Position numbers and translations under genes: made by a program
In this document: positions 7,831 to 14,649 of the stretch, piece after piece
How the letters are laid out: the number at the start of each line of letters is the position of its first letter
Numbering within the stretch: position 1 is the stretch's first letter
Origin: Amoebophrya sp. AT5.2
Taxonomy: Eukaryota; Sar; Dinophyceae; Syndiniales; Amoebophryaceae
Assembly: GCA_005223375.1 (NCBI GenBank)
Contig: RXOD01005345.1
Span: 1 to 14,649, forward strand
Length of the DNA: 14,649 nt
Direction of reading: 5' to 3'
Notes under the pieces: generated by a model
Told to the model about the DNA's origin: nothing
Database searches by the model: none
What the model saw: the letters and a program-made list of their open reading frames with translations, nothing else

Positions 7831-8435
7831 GGTCGGCCATCAAGCTGGTGGCTCGTGGTGCAGCTCCTCGGCTACTCGGTCGTTAGCCGGTTGCGTGACC
7901 GCAGAGGCGTCCATCGCGACGGACAGAGGTTCGTCATGCTTCCCACCGGTCGTCGCACGTATTGCCGGATGAAGACGAGGAGCAGGGGGCGGCGGCCGTC
8001 GGGAGCGACAGTGCAGGTGGTGCCTGCAGCACGTCAGGCTATGGTCATGAAGGCGACGAAGCCCAGGAAGATGAAGTTGAAGGCCTACTACAAGAACGGG
8101 GGGAATTACACTGAAAGAGGAACCTCCAGCGCCTCCTCGGCGGAGAACGCTGTTCCGTACATGATGAGCAAGCGGAACGGTAGCGACGTAGAGTTAGAAC
8201 CAGAGTTCTCCTCCTCGGCGGAGCTTCATCTACAGAAGTCGAAGTCGCTTTTTGTTCTTCATCCTCGTGTGGCAAGAATGCGAAAATCTTCAGAAGCCGC
8301 GCTGTTGTTGCTGGACGACGCGTTGTCGTGCTGTTCCTGAGGATTGCTTTTGCTGGGACGAACTCCGACAATCTGCTCCTGCAGTTCTTCGCTGATAGTA
8401 CATCTTCATAGGCATCTTCAAGCGTCACCAGCACG

Positions 8436-9418
8436 ATGGGCATCCCCAAATTTTTTCGGTGGCTGCGTGAGCGCTACCCGGGTATCGAGGAGGCATTGGG
8501 GAGTGAGGAGGAGTCCTGTCTGCGGTTCGACAATTTGTACCTCGACATGAACGGCCTCATCCACAACGCTGCGGCTGCTGCAGAAGGTGGCTCCAACATC
8601 GAGGACCGCATCTGCTACGACACCTGCGCCCAGGTGGACGCCATCGTGCACAAGATCAAACCACAAAAAATCCTGTTTCTCGCGATCGACGGCGTCTCAC
8701 CCTGCGCGAAAATGAACCAGCAGCGGGAGCGGCGGTACCGCAGCGCGTGGGAACGACAAATCGAGAACTTGCGGAAAGAACACGCTCAAAAGTCCCGGAG
8801 AGGCGCAGCATTTCCAACTTCAACTACCACCAAAGAACAAAAAGACAAACAGAAGTTTCAGAACTTTGACTCCAACTGGATCACCCCGGGCACGCCGTTT
8901 CTGTTCCGGTTTGGGCACTACCTGCTCGACTTCGTAAAGAAGAAGTGCGAAACGGATAAACGGTGGCAGCACCTCGAGGTTGTGGTCTCCACCTCGGAGC
9001 AGCCCGGCGAGGGCGAGCACAAAATCGCCGACTTCATCCGCCAGCAGAAGAGGGAACGAGAAAACCTTTTGCTCCGGCAGGTCATGATCGCAGCAGCTCG
9101 TGAACAGGAAAAAAACGGAGGACCACAAAGTCAAAGAACTGTTGGTACCTCCAAGGAACATGAACAAGAAGATCTCTCGATGTCCCACTGTTTGTACGGC
9201 CTCGACGCGGACTTGGTTATGCTGGCGCTGATGAGCCACGAGCAGAAGTTTGCGATACTGCGAGAAGCCCTGCATTTCGACCGCGGGGAAGTGAGCGAGT
9301 GGGACGCGAGGTGGAAGTTGGAAGCGCGACAAAACGAGTTCGTGTTGATTCACATCGGCCTGCTCCGCGAGTACCTCCACTGCGAGTTCAGCCCACAGTT
9401 CGCGCACATCCGACAGTT
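8436..9418 (+). CDS. XRN1: XRN1 exon 1: first conserved catalytic region
   Basis: Residues 1-327 plus two bases. It contains the tower/N-terminal signature and the first four metal-site motifs (D37, D85, E192/E194, D257/D259). There are lineage-specific inserts: a Ser/Thr/Lys segment around residues 120-140, and about 45 residues of charged sequence (about 205-250) between the E-H-K-I and Y-G-L-D-A-D motifs. It ends L-L-R-E-Y-L-H-C-E-F then P-Q-F-A-H-I-R-Q. The frame otherwise closes at TGA 9480, after 20 codons without family similarity. Confidence 0.93.
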
Positions 9419-12400
9419 AGGGAGTGCAGGTGTCGGGGCTGATGATGTTGCAGTTGTAGATCATGGCGCTTGTAGTTTATGACCTGCCCAACTATGAACA
9501 TAAAGTGCGTAAAGTATGAAGTAAGGTCGACGGCGCAGAATGAGTCTTGTACCCCGACACCAGACTGCCGATTGCTTGGGTGACGTTCTACGACGCCGAC
9601 TCGTCTCGTGCGGCCCCCTCTGTTTGGGGTAAGTTTCCCCGTGTCCCTACTAATACGCAAGACTTGCTCTAGGTCTAGGCACACCCCCGGCCCCAAGAAT
9701 GGCTCATGTCCCGACGCCGTGCGGGCCTAGCGGTCCAGAGCGCGTCCGAAGTTTCCTCGCCACCCCTAGAACAAACGAACCCAGGTCCTACTAATAAATA
9801 AAGTACTTCATATTTACAGTTGCTTTACTTCTACAACTTCACAGTTGTGGTCGGTCCATATCGTTCGTGGTACGATCTCGAGCGCGTGATCGACGACTTC
9901 GTGCTGATCAACATGTTGATCGGCAACGATTTTCTCCCCTCCGCCCCCTTCGTGGACGTGCACCAGGGCGACCTGGGCCAAATCATGTACCTGTACCGCT
10001 GCTACCTGCACGAGTACGAGGAGAAAATGGCAAAATACCGAGGAGACAAAACGTCGGAGTTTGTTGATGATGTTGATGGCCACTACGGGGAGTGCGGGGA
10101 CGTCGTGGTGCGGGGAGCTGCTGCTCCTCCTGCGGCAAATGAGATGCTTGCGCGTGGTCCTGTTCTTGAACCACCTCCTGCAGCACCCCCACACTTCGTT
10201 CAGGACGGTTTAGGCCCTAGCATACGCACTGCGATGTTCTCATCTGCGAGGGCCGCGCCGTTTCCTGCGGCGGAGAAAATTGCTGCACGTAAAAACAGTC
10301 TCGAGGAACAAGTTCCGCAGAACTATGCAGGAGATGCTGCAGCGCCTCAGAGTACAGGACATCAAGCACAACGGCGACGCGATCCCTATCTCACCTACGA
10401 CTGCGGCAACATTCGGTGGTCGAATTTCCGTTTGTTCCTCCGCTACCTCGCCAGGAATGAAGAGAGCCGGGTGAACGATCGCATCAGCGCCGGTACCATC
10501 ACCTTCGGGAGCGTCAAGGAGCTCAGAAGAGCCGTCCCCGGCGGGGGTGGTAGTCGTACTAGTGCAGCCTCCAGCGGCAGCAGTTGTGCTCGAAGTGCGA
10601 AAGAGGTCTATCCGACGGACTATGAGCACTGCCGCCAATTGCACTACGACACGAAGCTGCAGCTGTTCCACGACGTGGAGGAAGACAAAATCGACGACGC
10701 TAAATTAAGGGTCGACCATTGAAAAAACTCTGGTTTAGAATTAGGTCCACGCCTAGGACGAGGCTTATTGCCGAGAGGTATAATCTTAATCTCGTAGCTC
10801 TCCCGCGCGCTCCCCTTCCCGAACTAGGATCGGTAGAGTTCTGACTGATAAATATGCACATGCTTAGTATGCCCCCCCGAGAGGGCTGTCTTTTGTTATG
10901 CCCCCCCGAGAGGGCTGCGGCTTCCACCTGCGTGTGGTTCCACTCGTCGATGGTTCCAACCTCAGCATAGTTCGCCCCCGTAGGGATTCGGCGAGTCTCC
11001 TGCTACTCGTGTCATGGTCGGTTGGGTCGGAAGAGAACCATAGGCGCGTCGCCTGATGGACCACTACCTCTAACTATGAATAGCCATAGCGATAGCTATC
11101 GCAGGGTGAGACGATAGCCATCGACTGATCCGACATGAGATGAGTTTTTTCATAGTCTCCCTCTAACCAAATACAGAGACACAAAAGTGGACAAGCTGTG
11201 CGAGCAGTACTGCGAGGGGTTGTTGTGGAACATGAAGTACTACTACAGAGGCGTGTCCCACGCCGGCTGGATGTACGCGTATCCGCACCACTACGCGCCG
11301 TTTTTCAAGGATTTAAAATCTTGCGAATTTCTCAAATCCGGCGGGGTCCGGGACATGCGGTTCCGGCGGGGGGGGCCATGTGATCCCTTCGAGCAGCTCG
11401 TGCGGGTCCTGCCGTTAGAGTCCGCAGTGGAGGTGTTGCCGCGGGAGTACCTCGAGCTGATGGCGAACGAAGAACACAAAAGGTTCTTCGCGCCCATCGC
11501 GGAAGCGGTTCTATCGGGAATGGCATCAACATCTTCTTCTACTTTGAAAGGAGGTGGCCCGCCGGGAAAGAAACAGAAAGGAGCCGCGGCAAAAACAACA
11601 ACGACAGTCGTGCCGCAGACTCAGACAGTCAGCACCTCGTTAATCATCGACACAGACGGCGTGACGGTGCCGTGGGGCGGGAAGATGACGAATTTGCCTT
11701 TCGTAGACCCGGACGCGCTGCGCGAATTGCTGAAGAAGACGCGGTGGACACCCAGCGGGGAGGAGAAGAAACGCAACAAAAACAATCCGTATTGCGTCTT
11801 GGTGTGGAACAAAAGTCGATCGCTTTCGCTCCTGAAACAACCGCAGGAGCAGGAGCACCAGAGTGACAGTATTTGCACGTCGTCGTCTCTTCTACTCCGC
11901 GGTGAAAATCAGCTGCGGCATGCACATAGGAATGGGCGGAGTAGAGATGACAGTCAGACACATCAGAGGTTGGCACACCTGATGCCAAAGGCGTCCACCT
12001 ACGCGCCCCCAGAGCTACACACCACCTCCTTCCGGCGCAGGACGGAAGACGACCACAGCCTCGAGCAGTCACCCGGCGACATGGACATGCAACTTCAGGG
12101 CAATAAATGCGCACTTTCGACCCTGAACACGTTCTTCGCGACGGTGAGAGCAGAAGGGCCGGCGCAACATGTTTCGGCGAGATCCAACTCCGAGCCCCGG
12201 CTCAACGTGTCAAGAACTACACGAGGAGATGCCGCGGAAGAGGAAGTACGGAAAGCATTCGCTTCGCCCCAGACCCCGGAACATATTACCGCGGCCAACC
12301 TCAGCGACATCATCGCCACAGCGCAGTTTTGGATCGAGTCGCCGGACCTGAGCGATCACCGGTTTCCATTGGTGGATGTGGTCTCGCGGTCAGGTATGAT

Positions 12401-14649
12401 GACCTCCAGCACGTCGGGTAGTTTCGTCAATGTTGCCGTGGTGGATGAACCTTCTTTCTTCAAAAATGCCGCGACCCGAACGGTATTCCCGGTCGAGAAC
12501 GCGCGCAGAAAATTCCGCGGCGACTGGATCCAGCCCACCGTCATGTTCATCGCGCCCCGGGAGTTTCATCTTCAGGACCAGTTCCAGGCCGCGGGAGATC
12601 CAGGCCGCGGCGAGTCAGCGCTGCTGGAGGAAGAGTCAACGCCGGAGGTCCTCGTGGCGAACGAGAAGGTAGTCGAGGAAGACGAAACAACAACAGAAGT
12701 AATCGCAAATAACACAACAGACCTCGCTGAAGCTGAACAATTGACAATGACGTTTCGACCGCGGCCGCGAGTGCTGCAGCGAACAAAGAGCCAACCGACC
12801 CGCGATGAAAGCACGGCGGGAAAGTCGACTGGCGGCGCCGCCCGGCCGAACGAGCAGCCTCCGGTTGTTTTGGCGCGACCGAAAGTGGTCTCGGTGCTGA
12901 GGCGCGGCGATCCTGACGCGACGCCAGCGGTTGCTGCGCAATCGGTGGGGCCAGCGCGAGAAGCAGATGAGAACCTCCTCGCAGACAAAATCGAAATCCA
13001 TGGCGTTGACCAACATGATGCAAAACAGTTCTTGTCCTCCCCAGCACAAGTAGAATTTGGCTCAGACGCGTCAGGCTTTCGTCGCCCACCAGGTTTGGAA
13101 CAAAGTGAACTTTTTCCTGTACCTCCCTCGACCTCCGACGACGACACGGCGCGACCGGGTCGAGCCAGGAACGGTGATGGTGCTCCGACCTCCGTGGAGG
13201 TGGAGCAGGTCGCTCGTCGTTCACCCCATGATCCTGAAGATCCTCCTCCAGCAGCCAAACCGAAAATCCGCGTTCTGTCGAGGAATGACCGCGCACTGGC
13301 GACGCACCTGGCCGAGACGATGTTGACGCCAGGCAACGGAGAGGGGTCGGTGACCGGCAACGACATTTCAGAGAGAACAGCTCCAGAAGACCATGACCTT
13401 CGGCCGCGGATTGGTCGCAAACCGCCTGGGCTGGAAGATGTGCTGTTGGGGAGTGAGAGCGTCGCCGCGGCGAGGGCAGATTCAGAGGCTCTGCAGCCGC
13501 GCAGACTAGTACCCGCCGACGACCATGCTGAGAAAGAGCAAGAGGTCGTGAACATGTTGACCCCTTTGGAAAACAAGCATCCCGTAACAAGTGAAACCTC
13601 CTCCCGCGCCGGCGGCCAAGTAGGAGAAGTTGTTCCCACGAGCACGACATCACCCCGTGGCCTCGCACGGCCGCTCCAACCCTCGCCTGCAACGGAGGCG
13701 GAGTTTTTGCGGCGCATCGGTCAGCCGGGTGTTGAAGTTTCGATTGGGTACCCGCACGCCCACCGCCGCGGGATCGTGGAGTTCCTGGACCGCGCGCCCG
13801 AGGAAGAAACGCTACAAATCGTGCACCAGACCGCCTGGGACGAGTACGGGAAAGCCTACTGCCGCGGCCACGCGGACCTGCAGCGGCTGTTTACGAAAGT
13901 TGCCACCTCTCGAGGACGGGCGAGCAGTAGTTCCCGAGGATCAACTTCTGTGTGGCAGGTGTTGCAGCGGCAGCTGCTGCGCATGCCAGTTGTGGCCGTG
14001 TGGCCGATTCTGAGACGGGATTCTGACGAGGTTCTCGTACTTGCCGAAAACCCCGAGTACCGTCTGCTGGACGACATTTCGCTCGTAGAGCAACAGCAAG
14101 CAGAGGAAGCGAAAGAACAACCAGACCCGAAAAGCAGGAGAGAACAAGAACACGACGATGGAGAAGAGCTGTCGAATTTTCTTCCACCGGAACAAGAGGG
14201 TGCTTTAGTGCTCGTGACGGACCGCGAAAGCCCGTTCTTCGGCCAGGTGGGACGGGTAATTGTGGGCGAGAAGGTGCGGGTGTCCGTGTTGCTGCGAGGC
14301 TACCCGTTGCGGTTGCTGTCGAACGTAAGCGAGGCGCTGGGCGCGGTGATGCAGGAGAGCAGCAGTCGAAGCGACGATCCGACGCCGACCACGAGCCCCC
14401 TGATAAACTCCAGCCTTGCATTTGAGCCTGAGGCTCCTGCGGCAACTTTTTTTCAGCGCCAGCTCGTGGAGGCCCAAAAGCGATTGAACACGGAGAGCGG
14501 ACTAGCGGGCGAAGTGAAAGAACCCTCCCCGCGACAGGGCATGTCGACGTCCGCGTCGTCGAGCCCGACGGGTGACGAAAGCAGGAGGGAGTGCTTTTTC
14601 GTGCCAGAGGAAAGCTACGCTAGAAGTGCAGTCGAGAGGCTCCTCGAGC
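8436..14649 (+). CDS. XRN1: XRN1-type 5'-3' exoribonuclease, three exons visible, 3' end outside the window
   Basis: Spliced frame 8436-9418, 9822-10704 and 11172 onward, 1781 residues and still open at the window end. The enzyme degrades 5'-monophosphate RNA, mainly decapped mRNA in the cytoplasm. The start M-G-I-P-K-F-F-R-W-L is the invariant XRN N-terminus, so ATG 8436 is secure. Active-site residues are in place: D37 (Y-L-D-M-N-G), D85 with K92, Q96, R99, R100 (I-D-G-V-S-P-C-A-K-M-N-Q-Q-R-E-R-R-Y), E192/E194 (P-G-E-G-E-H-K-I), D257/D259 (Y-G-L-D-A-D-L), D352/D353 and D364 (I-D-D-F, G-N-D-F-L-P). The second conserved region and SH3-like parts follow in exon 3. I prefer XRN1 over XRN2/RAT1 because of the long C-terminal beta-domain region and no CCHC knuckle seen. 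Several inserts make it far larger than usual at the equivalent point. It is the second same-strand gene, 1.7 kb from the first. Confidence 0.93.
9419..9821 (+). other. XRN1: XRN1 intron 1 (403 nt), ACAGTT direct repeat; yeast-like branch site and acceptor, non-canonical donor
   Basis: ACAGTT lies at 9413-9418 and 9816-9821; the join gives H-I-R-Q-L-L-Y-F-Y in frame, leading to Y-D-L-E-R-V-I-D-D-F. The cut can slide six bases; the version with an AG acceptor is 9417-9819, reading TTAGGGAGTG at the 5' end and TATTTACAG at the 3' end. TACTAAT at 9788-9794 resembles a consensus branch site 25-30 nt before that AG. A second TACTAAT lies at 9648-9654, and GTAAGT at 9630-9635. CTAGGTCTAGG (9669-9679) matches a motif in the 4307-4637 intron. 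TATGAAGTA (9515-9523) is inverted at 9804-9812. Confidence 0.65.
9822..10704 (+). CDS. XRN1: XRN1 exon 2: end of first conserved region, insert, start of second region
   Basis: Residues 328-622. It opens with a hydrophobic insert (L-L-Y-F-Y-N-F-T-V-V-V-G), then Y-D-L-E-R-V-I-D-D-F-V-L and L-I-G-N-D-F-L-P, completing the catalytic site. After the helix Y-L-Y-R-C-Y-L-H-E-Y-E-E-K-M comes a low-complexity insert of about 115 residues (nt about 10030-10390: Ala/Pro-rich, acidic). The conserved W-S-N-F-R-L-F-L-R-Y-L then resumes. The exon ends in a charged helix (H-D-V-E-E-D-K-I-D-D-A-K). A stop at 10720 closes the unspliced frame. Confidence 0.9.
10868..10917 (+). repeat. Two copies of a 21-nt GC-rich hairpin unit
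   Basis: A 21-nt unit (TATG, seven C, GAGAGGGCTG) occurs identically at 10868-10888 and 10897-10917, separated by 8 nt. Each copy can fold as CCC/GGG around GAGA. A related CGCCCCCGTAGGG lies near 10973-10985. It sits within XRN1 intron 2. Confidence 0.75.
11084..11123. repeat. 14-bp perfect palindrome followed by a near-copy of its core
   Basis: GCGATAGCTATCGC (11089-11102) is fully self-complementary. CGATAGCCATCG (11112-11123) repeats its 12-bp core with one change, and CCATAGCGATAG overlaps the first copy. All lie within XRN1 intron 2, about 50 nt before the 3' inverted repeat. Confidence 0.65.
11172..14649 (+). CDS. XRN1: XRN1 exon 3: second conserved region and C-terminal beta domains, open to the window end
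   Basis: I read this frame (positions divisible by 3) codon by codon and found no stop. It starts K-V-D-K-L-C-E-Q-Y-C-E-G-L-L-W-N-M-K-Y-Y-Y-R-G-V and W-M-Y-A-Y-P-H-H-Y-A-P-F, the classic XRN second region. L-P-R-E-Y-L-E-L-M and W-G-G-K-M-T-N-L-P-F-V-D (about residue 790) follow. Residues about 870-1460 are a long insert rich in Pro, Ser, Thr, Glu and Arg, with some ordered islands. Similarity that I recognise resumes with Y-P-H-A-H-R-R-G-I-V-E (about 1482) and S-P-F-F-G-Q-V-G-R-V (about 1645), which look like the YPY and PYYG motifs of XRN1's beta-barrel domains. The C-terminus is cut by the window edge. Confidence 0.88.

Larger units (their letters stand above)
6714..8435 (+). other. Intergenic region between the two genes (1.7 kb), no recognised gene
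   Basis: It should hold the 3' UTR of the OSCA-like gene and the promoter and 5' UTR of the XRN1 gene. I see no tRNA, rRNA or dinoflagellate spliced-leader sequence. Open frames on both strands (for example 7813-8340 plus, 8045-8449 minus) have no recognisable domains. What can be seen: a palindrome at 6911-6922, a perfect 13-bp hairpin at 7036-7072, a short (ATG)n run near 7273-7287, an inverted repeat pair at 7565-7578/7817-7830, and CTCCTCGGCGGAG at 8133-8145 and 8211-8223. No AATAAA stands out after 6713. CACCAG four bases before the XRN1 ATG could be a trans-splice acceptor, but this is only a guess. Confidence 0.6.
10705..11171 (+). mobile_element. XRN1: XRN1 intron 2 (467 nt): introner-like element with terminal inverted repeats
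   Basis: The 5' end begins TTAAGGGTCGACCATTG (from 10705) and continues into an A-run. TGAAAAAACTC (10720-10730) is the exact reverse complement of GAGTTTTTTCA (11142-11152). The 3' end then runs to CTCTAA (11161-11166), so TTAAGGG and CTCTAA face each other as in the 4307-4637 intron. AAAT at 10702-10705 and 11169-11172 is a possible 4-bp flanking repeat; that join gives D-D-A-K-Y-R-D-T-K-V-D-K-L. An alternative cut ending at ACAG (11176) is also in frame, so the exact junction is uncertain by a few bases. TAGGTCCACGCCTAGG (10742-10757) matches TAGGTCCAGGTCTAGG of the other intron at 14 of 16 positions. Further internal repeats are listed separately. Confidence 0.68.

Noticed and set aside
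7813..8340. Plus-strand frame of 175 codons just upstream of XRN1
   Set aside because: No recognisable domain, Arg/Ser-rich, out of frame with XRN1 and overlapped by an equally long minus-strand frame. It may be 5' UTR; I cannot exclude a short lineage-specific protein.
12547..13717. Two long minus-strand open frames of 381 codons each
   Set aside because: They lie antisense to the XRN1 exon 3 frame in GC-rich sequence and show only Arg/Ser/Pro-rich low complexity. Such shadows are expected opposite a long GC-rich coding frame.
1..14649. CRISPR arrays, tRNA, rRNA, spliced-leader RNA genes and bacterial operon signals
   Set aside because: Looked for on both strands by eye; no regularly spaced repeats, tRNA-like T-loop context or known spliced-leader sequence was found.

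Overview
The window looks like nuclear DNA of a protist alveolate. It carries two same-strand, intron-containing protein genes with GC-rich third positions, no bacterial-style gene packing and no bacterial promoters. The first gene belongs to the OSCA/CSC1 (TMEM63-like) family in the divergent form I associate with alveolates. The introns mostly have no GT-AG ends, lie between short direct repeats, and several share terminal inverted repeats. That combination resembles the introner-rich genomes reported for the syndinian dinoflagellate Amoebophrya. The assignment is an inference from intron style and protein flavour, with no marker gene to confirm it.

Layout: positions 1-108 look like the 3' end of an intron. 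Positions 109-6713 hold an OSCA/CSC1-like channel in five exons (141-3770, 4117-4306, 4638-4831, 5264-5808, 6044-6713), 1742 residues counted from Met at 141 and probably missing its N-terminal exons. Positions 6714-8435 are an intergenic stretch with no recognisable gene but with several inverted repeats, including one perfect 13-bp hairpin. Positions 8436 to the window end hold an XRN1-type 5'-3' exoribonuclease in at least three exons (8436-9418, 9822-10704, 11172 to beyond 14649). Its last visible exon stays open for about 3.48 kb.

The two proteins have no evident functional link: one is a predicted membrane mechanosensitive channel or scramblase-fold protein, the other a cytoplasmic mRNA-decay nuclease. 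What ties the window together is the introns. All six complete introns can be placed only by joining copies of a 4-6 bp direct repeat while keeping the protein alignment in frame. Three of them (4307-4637, 4832-5263, 10705-11171) share a 5' end starting TTAAGGG followed by an A-run, and a 3' end with a T-run then CTCTAA, which are inverted copies of each other. This is the signature of a transposon-like intron family (introner elements), and it is the most interesting content here. Exon joins were made by eye from reading-frame continuity, family alignment from memory and direct repeats; no transcript data were available.
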